NCBI GenBank assembly: GCA_002751075.1
Contig: NAOQ01000011.1
Coordinates: forward strand, 94,788 to 158,787
Reading direction: 5' to 3'
Length of the DNA: 64,000 nt
Origin: Ichthyophonus hoferi
Taxonomy: Eukaryota > Opisthokonta > Ichthyosporea > Ichthyophonida > Ichthyophonidae
The stretch's first letter is position 1; the number at the start of each line of letters is the position of its first letter. Below, one piece after another: positions 11,041 to 23,819 of this stretch. The translations under genes were made by a program, and so were the position numbers. The notes below the pieces were generated by a model. The model was not told the origin of the DNA. It ran no database searches and saw only the letters and a program-made list of their open reading frames with translations.

Positions 11041-13507
11041 GTCATCTCCTTTTTAAATCAATGTTTGGAATATCTTTTATATACGAAAATACAATTATCA
11101 ATAAATGTATAAATCTTTACAATTAGAATGAGCGACTGTATACAGCAGAGTATAATAATAGTTAATGGTATGGAGTCATGAGCCCCCACCAATAGGCTCT
11201 ATTATTCCACTGAAAGAAAATAAATGACATTAAAAATTATTCCCTCTATTAATCAGATTTTATTTTTGATGTGTTTTGTTTTTCAAATTATGCTAAAGAA
11301 CAACTATACCAATAATATAGTAAACATTATGTATGTTCGGACATAGCCCCTAAATATTATATTACATAATATTTAAATGGTATTGCAACTCTACATTTTC
11401 TATCAATTTGCTGAAATATACTGAAATAAATATATACCGACCGTTACAGGATTATTCTATACATTTACATAATAAAAATTAATATTCTAGGGACCGTTTA
11501 ACCGAAAGAATAGGAGCCAAATACAAGGTTTACTGCAATTTATCAGGAAGTAAGCGGGGTGGAGCTATGTTTACAATACTAGTCTACCACGTGGGCATAT
11601 TATATATTGCCCCTTATATCCTTACACTAAAATCTAATTCCTTATAGGATTAAAGTATTGAGTGTGTTTTATTGTCACGTATATGGCAATTAAATTATAT
11701 ATTCAGATAAAATCCAACGATTTTTACTATTTATGCAATATATTATTGCACTCAACCATTTTTTTGGCTTAAAATATAGTCTATTATACTCTCTCAATGG
11801 TAGTAGGATATGCGATATTGTGTATGGAGTAATATATATATACTCAAAGTGAAATAAAAAAGATTTTTTATTGTGTTTGCAAAATATATATACATAGTAT
11901 TTAGCTTAATTTTCCATTTTATACTTGGTTTCCTACACTAATTCACCAGTGTAAAACCTCCTTGTTGTGGTTTTTGTAGTTATACATTTATATCTAGGAG
12001 AATATATAGTAAACACTACGCGTAATCAATTAAAATGACATATTGTTAATCGAATACAATATAATATGTGCTTCAGACCTAGCTCCCTCAAACTATAGCG
12101 AAAGTTTGGTGAGCGACTATACATAACAAGTCATTGTTGACCACATACTTGCGGATTGCACCGTCGCTATCATGTGCCAACTGTTTTCAGAGCCTCTGTA
12201 TTATATTACATTTTATATATAGGTATTGATTGGTGTTTGCACATACATATCTGTATAAGCAATCTACTCGCTATACACGCTTACTTTAACTTATTACCAC
12301 GTAGGGCTATTGCAGGACTGGCACTTGCGCGACAAACTTATATAATAACATATTATATTATATACGCATTTTAAGCACATCTTTCATTAAAAAAGGCATG
12401 ACCTATTTATACCTAAAACCAATTATTGCCCATGACTACCGACTTATGACTAATCTTTTAATCACATTAATTTCTAAAAAGCGGACATTATTCGATATTT
12501 AAATTTAATATCATCTAGGGTTGTCGCATGTGATAAACCTCACACTAAGTGATAAACATTATAGTAAGATAAAATAGGGGTTATTTATACACCAATATAA
12601 TATAAGTGTTATTTATCAAACAATATATTATAAATATAACATTTTTAAAACCATTATATAATATAAGATAATACTTACCAAAAAATACTATAATAAAAGT
12701 CTAGTAACCATAATAATAATATTTTAATGAAATATTCACGTGCCCAAGAGTATAAATGATTGGCTACAATAAGCCATAGAGTTTGATAGCCGAGGTTGTA
12801 AATCTGTCGTGATTAGACGTCATTACTGCTTGTAGTGCGGAATTGTTTCTACGAATGACCGTTCTCCTTTTTTGTCAGTCTGTTGAAGTATCTATTGAGA
12901 TTTTGAAAAAGGCACCGTTGTTCAACTTATTTTAATAGTTCTAACAAAAATGGGATGTACGGGCTTTAACTTCAGCATTCGTGTAACCGAATAGATAAGC
13001 AGTAGGCTCTGATATAGACTGACTGCTGTGGACATAGAGGAGTACCAATATTTATATATAATTTATTAGTATAAAAATATAATAACTTTTTACTAATACA
13101 ACATTAGAAGGAAATCACCTTTCAAGCAACAAAATCAATGCCACAGCACAAGAGAATACTATCAAATATACAAAGCCTTTCGTACAATCACAATCCGTAA
13201 AACCAATCGATTATATTGCGATTAGAAAACAGGCCAATAGAAAGTGGTCGCGGCACTCACTCTAAATCATGAAACGTTTTCTTTCTTTTATCTAGATCTA
13301 ACCTAACGCCGCATCTTACAACAATAACGCAAATTCACTGGACTACGTTCAGGAAGAATCCGGTTGTGATAACCCATGCACGCGTATATTGCAATTTCTA
13401 ATTTCTATGATCAGGTGTAAATTGTGTATTTGCATATACTATAGTGTAAAATTGCTTGCGTAGTGTATTTTCTTTTTGATTTTTATGGTTTGGTTGTTTG
13501 GTTATTC
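11041..13507. other. Intergenic, no gene seen
   Basis: Very AT-rich DNA between the gap and the bHLH-PAS gene. No open frame on either strand shows protein-like composition. Confidence 0.5.
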
Positions 13508-13571
13508 GATAGTATTTTCAAGTAATAGGCGTTTTATTTGATAGTAATTTTCAAGTAGTAGGCGTTTTATT
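13508..13571 (+). repeat. 32-bp tandem duplication upstream of the bHLH-PAS gene
   Basis: Two adjacent copies (13508-13539 and 13540-13571) of gatagta-tttt-caagta-taggcgttttatt differ at only two or three positions. The pair ends about 73 bp before the start codon of the next gene, so it lies in the promoter or 5' leader. The GC-bearing core (taggcg) stands out in AT-rich surroundings and could be a duplicated binding site. Confidence 0.75.
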
Positions 13572-13643
13572 TTCTGTTTCACTCCAAAACTCTACCTCTA
13601 TACCTTGAAGTAGTATAGTCCTCAAATTTTTTATGATAAAAAC

Positions 13644-16600
13644 ATGGAAGAGCAAGTGTTTGTTACACTGTTCCACAATGATGGCCTTTTGGAGACACGC
13701 CTTGCTAAGCCCTTTCGGATTAATCGCACTTGGTCTAACACTGTGCTGCACAACAGTTGCCATATGGTTAGTGGAAGGGAAGGGTGGTTCTTGTTTTGTT
13801 CAAATAATTGGTTGTAATGCTTTGCAGGTTTTTTATATAATGATGATGTACTTGGATCTGTAAGATAGTACATACATTTGTTAGTGTTAGAGTAAGAATA
13901 TAGAGATATTTTCAGTTTTATACATGTATTTATGTATGTATTTATGTATCTACATCTGTTCATTGGAAATATTGGTACTTTTTTATCTATGTTCCATGTT
14001 TATTCCCGTTTGTGAATAAGTTCATCTAAGAGGCTGCGGTGGTAATCATTTTCTCTTATCCCATCTCTTTAATCATAAATATTATTTATCATTCTGTTGA
14101 TATTTGTAGTTATTTTCACTACGATACTTTTAACTTGTACAGACTTTCAAGTAATTATAGTGTTGTTAATACAGCATATGCAAAATGGTGTATATATGTT
14201 ATGTATATATATCGGTGTGGTTGGAAAGTGTTTTTGTGCACTAATAGGCTTGTATGGCTTAATAATATTTTTGTTACCATGGTGAGGGCACAGCTTGTTA
14301 CTCATAATATACTTACAGATTTGTATGCTTGTTCGACTATTGTATGCTTTATATATATGTGCATTTCTATATTCATACATATATACATACACCTCCCTAT
14401 TATTTTATCCTACATACAAATACACACACATACGTATCCCCGTACCACCAACCTTATTACCACCTTACTTTTCCGCCCACCTCCCTGCAGAGAATGTACA
14501 ACCGGGCTTGCCCATCGGCCCGCCTGTTCAACCAGACTGGCATAGAAATGGACAGTCCCCTTTATATCCAGTATGGTGATAGCTTGATTGTCTCTAGTGG
14601 CGAGAGCTTTGTCCCAATTAATTACCTGTCCATGGTTCCTCCCAACATGAAGGTAGGCTCTGGTTTTCTTAATATTATAATATACTTATTAATGCTATAT
14701 TGGGTTTATTTATATTATAGTTATTATGGTATATTATGGCTATTATACATTATTATGTTTGTTCTTACTGCTATTATATATATATATGTGTGTATATATA
14801 CTTCAGCATTTTACTTTATAGTCCACAAAGACATGGCGGGAATATAATTTATTATACACATACTAGAGGCAGCTATAGCTTTATTGTTGGCTGTATGCCC
14901 ATTTGCATTTAAAGTACTATACTCATACTCAACATCACACAGCCACTTCTACCTACATATCCGTACTACTTGCATGCATTATTTACATATACACATGCAG
15001 GATTTCAACGATTAACCACTGTTCTCGTTCATATAGGTCACCCTTATTTACAAATTACTGATTATATACAGGTCAATCAAGTTATACTTACACGTCATTG
15101 GTGTCCCTCAGAACGATACCCAGTTGGTCAACATGCTGCAGACTCTTCACGAGCCATCCAATATGATCGGGAGTGGAGAGGCGGATGCCATGGTGTGTAT
15201 AGGTTGGCTAGTTATGACTCAAGCTTCTAGTATTATTTTGCATCTTTGGTTCACCAGTGTTTTAATTGCTTCCAGTATATATATAATGCATGATATATAT
15301 GGTATATTCTAGATAAGTCATAGACATAGATGCATAAACTATGGAATAAACATACAACTTATATATAAGAAGCAAGATGGCTATAATTTTTAATGGAGGT
15401 TTATAAGGTGACTAGTGAGCGTCTCAACATGAACGAAATGGTGGAGACTGCTATGAAGGGATTATATCCTAGTGGGACCAAGGCTTCCTCTCATCTCCCT
15501 CAGATTGTGCATGATATCGCCATGATTAGCACGCCAAACAATGGTGGTAGATACCCCACCTTCCCCTGCTCTTTCTATATATGTATTTGGTTTTAAATAT
15601 TTTGCATGTTGATTATTATTATTATTATTATTGTGGTTAGTACTAGTATTAATAATAATAATATTATTATAATTAGTAATAGTCTTAGTAGTTGTAGTAG
15701 TACGATCATATACCTGTTATATATATTCCATTTATTATAATCTGTTTTCACATACGATTGGTGGGCGAAGTTTTTCTATATGGAAGGGGTCAGATTCATA
15801 TTATAAGTTAACATAGCATAGTTGTAGGTAGAATGTACTAATATATTAGTTGGTGGATATGGTCTGCATACCGTGGTTATGGTGATGCATGGATGTATGT
15901 GAGCATGTTGTAGGTGCACGGTGGTATGCAGATATATATATATATATCCTCCATCACCCATCCAGGTGGACCCCCCCGTAGAAGTTCGTTATCGTCGCCT
16001 GGCACCAACCACCAACTAGACATCCTCTTTGATAACATGTACCTTCCTTCTATGGACATGTCCTCTCCTACGCAGACCGCCGATTTTCTCTCCACTACAC
16101 AGGCGAGCATGTTGTTGATTGCTGTTATTCATTTATTTATTTTTTATAACTATTGTTTTCCTTCTTGCGATGAGGAGACTATCCATCCAGTCGGATCTTA
16201 TCTTTTCCATGATTATGAGCTAATGGGTTTTTTTGTATGAGAGATGACTTTTCAAATACCGGTCTAGTTTTTTTAAATCAATTTATTGACAGGTTTGAAC
16301 CAATAATCTACTGTCTTTCCCTTATCCTTTGGATAATATACTATTTCCACACGCATGGATAGCCCTGTGTTCACTTACCCTATTGGAGTTGGGGACCCAA
16401 TCAACAGGCATCTTAGTAATTAATTATACAATTATATATATATATATAGTCATGATGCACTTTGTGAGCACTGGGGGTCAATTGATTGGAAGAACCCACA
16501 CCGTCTGACAAAAATAGAATTACCTATATATAGATAGATGATAGAGATGGTGTAGATAAAGAATATCATACCATAGTCAGAGAGAGGGCGAGAGTAAATA

Positions 16601-19600
16601 TCACAATACATACATATATGCATTTTGTATACCCCCCACCCCAATGCGCTATTATATTTATGCAATACCCTTCTCCCCTTGCCCTACAGACTACTGGTCC
16701 TCTTTCTCTCCCGCCCATTATGACATCGCATAATCTTCCATTGGCCGGTCCTCCAGTTATGCAACAACCCACCCACAACCCACTCACACCTGCCTCACCT
16801 GCTGATTTTATCTACCCAGTCACCACAGCCCAACCATCGGCCCATCTACCATCGAATCAAGGCGTTGCTCCAGCTCTCAATGCCATGACGACATCACCCA
16901 CTGTGTCGCCCGCGCCACCCGCCTCACTAATCGACTCGCGACTACGAAGACAGTCGTCCATCAGCTCGCTTCAGGCCCCGTGGAATGAATCAACTGGGTC
17001 GCTTTCACCGAGTATGCAATTGGATCTATCTCCAGTCTCGTTGTATAGCGCTGGTGTTTCACAGCCATTTGCATTAGGGGTAGGTGCCGTAGTGTGTATG
17101 TATGTATGTATATATGTATGTATCTTGGTATGTATACTGTCATATTATAATACTATGATACTTTTCTACATACTATCATGCAATTATACTATTATATACA
17201 TAGGTGCATCTAGACAGGAACCAACAAGAGATGCATTTCTGACTAGAAAAGCAATATGTATAATATACATGTACATGTACACGCATTCATATATATATAT
17301 ATATATGATATATTATGATGCGATATATCATGCTATGATATACTCTTGACATAGTCATTATCCCTATTCCCCTGCATACCTTCTCCCCTCCCCCCTCCTC
17401 ACCTATAAACCCAACAGAATAATGGCTCGCCTATTGAAATGCCCAGCCGTGTTATTAGCCATAAGGCCTCTGAACAACGTAGCCGAGCAAAGCTGAAAGG
17501 ATGTCTTAGTGAACTGTGTCTAACTGTACCTGGACTACGACAGGTAGGTAGTATGATTGAATAGGATGGGATTAGGTGTGTCATATTCTTGCCCATTTTG
17601 GACAGAGGTTGGTATACGGCTTTAGGAGATATACGTGTGGGCCCAGGTGTACTTTGCTGCTATAGAATGGTTGGGTTTATTGCACCATTTCGTATTATAG
17701 TCACTGATAATGCACGGGATGGAAGTAGATAATATAATCATAGTATAATAAGATATAGTATTATATGATATTGTATTATATGATGTAGTGGGAGGGGGAG
17801 GATGACGAATAGCTTCTGAATCTTACACCGAGTGATGAATCAAGAACATATATGTCGCTTCTTTTTTAAAAACATTGACTGCTTTATTTTTCTTACTGCT
17901 GTCCTTATACACATACACATATTTGTTTATTCCGTTGCATGCTTACCTAAAACCATCAACCCGAACTAGACCCTATGGGTTAACATTCGTAAACGCAAGG
18001 AATATACATAATTGCACAGTACAATACACATAGTACAATACTGCCGTCTTGTTCTGACTGTTGTATTGTTGTATACCTAGGTTAAGAAGCCAACCAAGGC
18101 CACAGTACTTAAGAAGGCCACTGAGTACATGCAGGAGACTAACAGTAAGTACAAAGAGGCTAAACAGGCTGCTGAGGTAGGTGACTGTGTGCTTGTTTTG
18201 CCTGGTTTATGCATGTGTTTATGTGTGTATGTATGTCTGTACATCAATTATGTTATATTGGTCTTTTCATTACACGCCACCTATAGAATACTGATTATAA
18301 TTTTATATGATATCAGGCATTGGCTAAAGATAACGAAGTGCTAATAACGGAAAAAGAAGAATTGATTAAGAAGCTAGAGATTAGCAGTATTAGCACTCTG
18401 GAAATAACCGATGTTAATAATCGGTTTATCTTTGTGGATCCTACTTGGGAGATTGTACTAGGGTAGGCAATCATTCTTCTGTTATGTTCTTATATTATAT
18501 TTTATAGCATTATCTTATACTATATGTCATTGTTTTAAATTCTACTGTACTATATTATATTATATTATTTTGATTTATATTACATATTTTATATTATATT
18601 GCTCTACCATTCCTTTGTCAGTACCTATCATGCATTGCGTTATTCATCCCCAATCATACCTCTTTGCTGTACATATTCCCAACTATAAAAAGAAGCCAAT
18701 ATACATAAACGTATTTGCAAATGTCATAGGAATAAACACAAGTACAAACCATACATATATCTTATACACCTCTCCTTGTGCCTCATATCCATCTTTATGT
18801 ATTTCATTCTAGCCCACCTGTTTAATCTAATCCCAACCCAATCATATGCATCCTTTAGTTATAAGCGTCAAGAAGTAGTAGGGAAGCTAGTACACGATCT
18901 TGTAGATTGCCCCACCTGTCCATTCATGCACACCCACCGTGACGTAATTAAAACTAGTCTTGAAACTGGTAGGTTGATGGTTTTAATGCTGATTGCTGAT
19001 TGGTTGTGTGTATATGCATATATATTTATATGTATTATCTATGATATTATTCCTATTGGATTTTGTTATATTATATTTTGTTATGTTCTATTTTATCGTT
19101 ATTAAGTATATATATATATATTCTTATTTGTGTTAACATATATACTAGTCGCATATCTGTCGGTTTTGCTTTCTAATATAATACCTTATTAGACGTGACC
19201 TATCCTCTTCCATCCTTTATATTACCTTATGATATCTGACCTATTCTCTCCTCCCTACAGGCCAGGAATGGGCTGGTATCACAGTAGGTATTCGTAATGA
19301 TGGAAGGGCCTTTGTGTGTGAGACTACTATTACCCCAATGATGTGTGACAACAAGGTGCAACAATACATTACCCGTAGAAGGGTAAGTTATGTTGTTATA
19401 TTTTATTACATCACACCAGAATATATCCTCGAATGCATCTATGAGGATTATGTTCTTTGACCCATGCATAAGCTTGATGTTATCTGCCAATTTTGATGCA
19501 TTTCTACTTGTAAATCGATTTTTTTAAAATTCTATACAACTATGATGAAATTATACTATTGGGTGGAGGAAGGAGAATGATTCCCTTTAGACAACAGGAG

Positions 19601-19909
19601 ACCATTGTATTTATTATTATTATGATTTTTTAGACAAGAAAGGGAAAGGGTTGTACACAAGTAACACAATATGATGCAACTGCGTTAATGCTAGTTACGC
19701 TGCGTTACTTATACACTCTTATACAGAACTTTCATCTGCTTAATAACAACGAAGAAGGACCTATGTGTGAACTACAACAGTCTCAACCGGACACAAATGG
19801 TTCCCTTAACAAGGATAACATAGAATGGCTGCTGCTGAAAGGCGCACAAGAGCGCTCACAGGAGAGAGAAAAAACTCAAGTACCGGAGCGTTTACAAGCC
19901 ACTCCCTAA
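13644..19909 (+). CDS. UBL (KHA/DCX-like)-bHLH-PAS transcription factor, 12 exons
   Basis: Predicted exons are 13644-13766, 14491-14652, 15037-15192, 15408-15546, 15966-16102, 16690-17079, 17418-17543, 18081-18176, 18317-18462, 18859-18968, 19261-19382 and 19634-19909. All phases agree, giving 660 aa. Residues about 3-95 resemble a ubiquitin-like KHA/doublecortin fold (EQVFVTLFHNDG ... YGDSLIVSSGESFVP). A Ser/Pro/Thr-rich linker follows (about 230-370). Residues about 382-430 form a bHLH: the basic region HKASEQRSRAKLK keeps the H-E-R DNA-contact triad, and helix 2 is KPTKATVLKKATEYM. A coiled segment leads to a PAS domain (about 470-568) with FIFVDPTWEIVLGYKRQEVVG, EWAGITVGIRNDGR and ITPMM blocks, closest by eye to PDE8-type PAS. 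Such a protein would bind E-box DNA as a dimer and sense a ligand or partner through PAS. The fifth intron uses a GC donor (16103). A 32-bp duplication lies upstream. Domain calls are firm for bHLH and PAS and tentative for the N-terminal fold. Confidence 0.86.
15612..15665 (+). repeat. (ATT)n microsatellite in an intron
   Basis: Runs of att/aat trinucleotides lie in the intron between exons 4 and 5 of the bHLH-PAS gene, partly interrupted. Confidence 0.8.
16103..16104 (+). other. GC-type splice donor (CAG|GCGAGC)
   Basis: The reading frame leaves exon 5 of the bHLH-PAS gene at ACA CAG and resumes at 16690 after ccctacag in the same phase. No GT donor gives this join. A consensus-matching GC donor with CAG upstream is the known GC-AG class of intron. 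Confidence 0.6.
17097..17132 (+). repeat. (GTAT)n microsatellite in an intron
   Basis: Tandem gtat/tgta units directly follow the exon 6 donor of the bHLH-PAS gene. Confidence 0.8.
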
Positions 19910-22341
19910 AGATGTCATATAAGGTTTATTATCATATCGAGTTTATGGTACTGAGATGGTGGGAGGTGTTTAGTACTAGTGTAGGGGGACTCGTGTGTGT
20001 AAAATATGACTATTGGGGCGAATGGGAAAATGGCTATACAGGTTAAACTCGGCATGTATGGGCCATATTCTTTGCGAAATGGTTGGGAATTTTCAATTAC
20101 TTTAGCTAGGTGTCAAGTATAATATATCTTTTCTGTCGGATGTTTGTGTAGTGCTGACCGAGCCGATTATCTTGTCTTGTCTATGTTCAATATGACTTAG
20201 CCAGCTTCATGTTTTGGTGTGTTTCACGAATGTAAATAAATTGGCAGTATTATCTAGTAGCCCTTGAGGCCACAGTGCAAGGGCTGAGATTCTACTGGCC
20301 ATATCAGTGTAGGATCATGATATGGTATATATGTTGAGACCTTGAAGAGAGCCATAGATGATGGATATAGCATGTTGCTAACAACTGCTGTATAAGACAG
20401 ACAACTAAAAGTTGTGTTGGATAAGATAGTTAGGTGGAACTTTAAAATAGGGTGTTCAGTCAATCAAGAGATACAACTAAAACAGAAATTTAAAAGCACC
20501 TGATGAAATGAAAAACTGGATGATAATTTGTATGGGCTTAACTGAAAGACAACCCATAAAGATACACTAACTGATAATAGTCGATTGCAAACGAGAAGGA
20601 TATATACACTAGGAGGCTATCAACCCAAGAGTTGATTACCATATAGCTGGGCTTTTGGGTCTGGCTGGGTTCGAGTTTTGTACTCCTAAAAATGTGTTTA
20701 AAGGCTATTAGCTACTATACATTACTAATACTAGTAGCTAATACTCTGGGATTACGTTATAGAGATGATTAGCTGAGAGCTACAAATTACCCCAACTTAT
20801 ACCTGGGGAGTCTTAAAATTAATAAAAATCCTACGCGAGTGCCATATGATGAGATATACCACTGCCATAACACTAAATATAAATACTTAGTAGTATAGGA
20901 GAATATAGGAATAGGATTGGTATCGATACTATTTATAATAATTATTATTGTATATACTTATATATGATTGGATAGAATTAGAGAGATCTTATCCTTAAGG
21001 AAGGATAGCGTGATTATGAGCTATGATTGAACAAATTACTGAGTCATGAACTAATCAGAACCGACATAGTAATTACAGATTTATATGCATGAGATTATGA
21101 ATAGATGTTAATAAGCAGCGACCGAAACAACAACTTCTGAATAAACTTTAGTAATTTCTAACGGGTAGAGAAAACATGGGCAACATCAGAGAACATCACA
21201 GGTGAAGGAATGCCGGAGAGGTGGATGGTAAGAAGGGAGTATAGAAACCAATAGATACCGCTGTGGTCTGATACATAGAGAATTCTTTGTGTATTTGTTG
21301 CTATGGTTAAATATTTATGCTGTCATTCTTACGCAATCGTACTCTTGCATGTACAATGGAATCCACTGCTTACTACAATTGACAGAATAACTGGCTTGTA
21401 GGCGTGATACCATGGGGTAGATAACAAGGATGGTTTAGAATGATATATATATATGGAAGGTTAGATATGGTGTTTGTGTTTAATAAAAGAAAGTTGCTTT
21501 CACTGAGATCTATAATTGTTCACTTTAATCGTTTATGGATAGAAGTTAAGCCAAGGATACGTCATAGGGTTACTACCGTGAGTAGTGAGTATGCCTTAAA
21601 TTAAAGGGAACGTACCCAATAATATTTAATGCAAGCAATGGTTAAACATATATTATGAATGATGTATATACATTGTGAATATAGGATCATAGTTCAAGTG
21701 ACTACGTACTTTCCATTATACCTACGCTTTCAGGTCCTTAGTCCTATATTATAACCCTATGAATATTAGGCGTTGACTTAAAATAATTAGCTCTATTACC
21801 ATTAGGTTAAACATTCTGTATGTCCTTACCATATTAAAAGCTTCAGTAGTATGTGACTAATGATATTAATATCCCATTAAACATGCACCAACTCTTAGAT
21901 CCTTTAAAGATTAGATTGCTACATGCAGGTGACACACCTTAATCATTGCTTCTGTTGTTATGCCAAGAAAACTTGTGCATTTGTAAGCCCAGTTCATTAG
22001 CCTACTAGCCAATGAGGGAGACCAAAACCAATTAAATCTAACCAGAGTAAACATTTTTTACATAAATGGCAATAATCAAATAATCATAATACTACCTCTG
22101 ACAAGGAAAATATGAACTGTATTCTCCTAATTAGTGAGACAGTCAGTTAGTTGGCAATCAATTCCGAAGTAAATTAAGAGTATAAAAATTAGGGGGGATT
22201 GCGCATTAAATGAATGCGAATCTAAATGTATTATGATATTGTCTATCTACACAAAAAAGATAACTTAATAAGTGGGCATTGTACTGCTAATATGCCTAGC
22301 CCGGATGTAATAAAAGTTTTCAAAGAGCACACAGTACTCTT
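19910..22341. other. Intergenic between bHLH-PAS and ROK kinase genes
   Basis: The two genes converge on this 2.4-kb stretch. It contains AT-rich sequence with no supportable frame. An aataaa lies near 20235, which could serve as the bHLH-PAS polyadenylation signal. Confidence 0.45.
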
Positions 22342-23819
22342 TTAATCTCTAATAACGCCTGAATAAAATCTCTTAGCCATTGCCGCTGCACCAATAATTC
22401 CAGAATCATCACCAGCCTCTGCACAAACAATAGCTACGTTATTGGGAAGTTTTTGCCAGGCATACTTCTTGTAGGCCTTCCTGATACGATCGAAGAGCCC
22501 ATCACCAGCACGCGACATACCACCAGAGAACACTATCATCTCAGTGTCCAACAACCTAGTGATGCTCACACAGCAGTAACCAAGGCAATCACAGGCCTCA
22601 TCAATCACCTCACAGGCAATAATATCTCCAGCCTCAGCAGCGTCAAACACTTCCTTGGCCCCAAAATTTGACTGTCCTGTAAGAATAGACTTGGCACCAG
22701 GGCGGTTTGCAGCCTCCTCAGCACGGCGAGCAACAGCTGAGGCAGAGGCGTATTGTTCAAGACAACCACGTTGTGAGCAACCACACAAAAGTCCATCTTT
22801 CTTTACTATCATATGGCCTCCCTCAATAAGGCCAGTGGAACCTTGGATAATGTTACCGTCCACCACCACGCCAGAACCCACTCCGGTACCAAGTGTAAGC
22901 ATAACCATGTTCTTGACACCACGTTTGGCAGCAGCTCCCACCCATACCTCTGCAGCTATAGCGGCATCAGCATCATTAACAAGAACAGTCTTGGTTCCCT
23001 GCATATGTTAGAATAGTAAGCATAGTATTCAAGGTAAAGCAGTCAAACAGGAATGATATTAATATATACACATGTTTATGAACAAGAGGTGACGGACTAT
23101 AGCAGGGAAAGTAAATGCAGAGAACATGAAGATAGAATATTTTGATGTTGGATAGATGAAATTGATGAGATTGAAAGCAAAGCCTACCAGTGTATATTTA
23201 TCTATAATTAAAACGGAAATGATAAAGCAAGCAAGAAATAGGATAAAAGGAAGTTAGGGAGAATATATAATATATAGGCTAATAAACAATGTAAAGAAAA
23301 ATGAAACAGAGGAGTCAGACATTACTAAAAGGAAGGTAATAAACATTAAAATAAAACCGAACGATTAAACATATTTGTATAAATGATGATCATATACCAT
23401 ATACGATGATATATAAGGGAAGCAATAAAGAAAGAAAAGAACAGCAAAAAATACAATACTGGATAGTTGTGCTTATAATTAAGATGACAGCCAGAAAAAT
23501 GTTCATAGTAACTAACCTGGGTAGCATCACTGATCATGTGAGCCAGAGGGACCATATGCCACAGAGGGAAATTGGCTGCAACAGTGACATGTCCATCTGA
23601 AATACCTCCTGGAGAGCCCACACCAATAGCTTTTACATCCTTCCATGTGAGATCAAGGGCCGTGAGGGCAGTTTCTGCACATAGAACTAGATCTGCAACT
23701 ACAGCCTCGGCGGACAGATCAACAAGATGTTTCTCCTGACGCTTGAGAAGATTACCACTTTCACTAACTACACCGGCCTTAGCATTGGTGCCACCAAGAT
23801 CAATGCCTACGAACACCAT
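22342..23819 (-). CDS. ROK-family sugar kinase, glucokinase-like, 2 exons
   Basis: Exons are 23819-23517 and 22998-22342, joined in phase 0, giving 319 aa, the usual length of bacterial-type ROK glucokinases. ROK enzymes phosphorylate glucose or related hexoses with ATP in the cytosol. Residues 5-12 give the phosphate-binding motif GIDLGGTN. VNDADAA (108-114) holds the catalytic Asp110. LTLGTGVGSGVV is the second phosphate motif. EGGH (160-163) and CGCSQRGCLE (173-182) form the ROK signature with the structural zinc site of one His and three Cys. FSGGMSRAGD lies near the C-terminus. The usual CxCGxxGCxE here reads CxCSxxGCxE, so one Gly is Ser, while all metal ligands are kept. One 518-bp intron with GT-AG ends and AT-rich flanks shows that it is a resident nuclear gene, not contamination. 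Eukaryotic hexokinases are unrelated in sequence, so a bacterial origin is likely. Preferred substrate (glucose, ManNAc, fructose) is not determinable from sequence. Confidence 0.93.

Noticed and set aside
10220-11056. Long frames crossing the N run on both strands
   Set aside because: They exist only because N codons do not stop translation; this is an assembly gap.
14039-14847. Overlapping plus-strand frames of 94-172 codons
   Set aside because: Tyr/Ile/Leu-rich intron translation; only the frame from 14491 to 14652 is exon 2 of the bHLH-PAS gene.
15001-15036. Alternative 36-nt exon between exons 2 and 3 of the bHLH-PAS gene
   Set aside because: It does not keep the reading frame. Starting exon 3 at 15037 gives an open, phase-consistent join.
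17203-17258. Possible extra exon after an atag acceptor in the bHLH-PAS gene
   Set aside because: Exons 6 and 7 already join in phase 0, and this segment adds no conserved sequence.
20660-20700. B-box-like ggttcga suggesting a tRNA
   Set aside because: No matching A box, acceptor stem or clover-leaf could be drawn around it.
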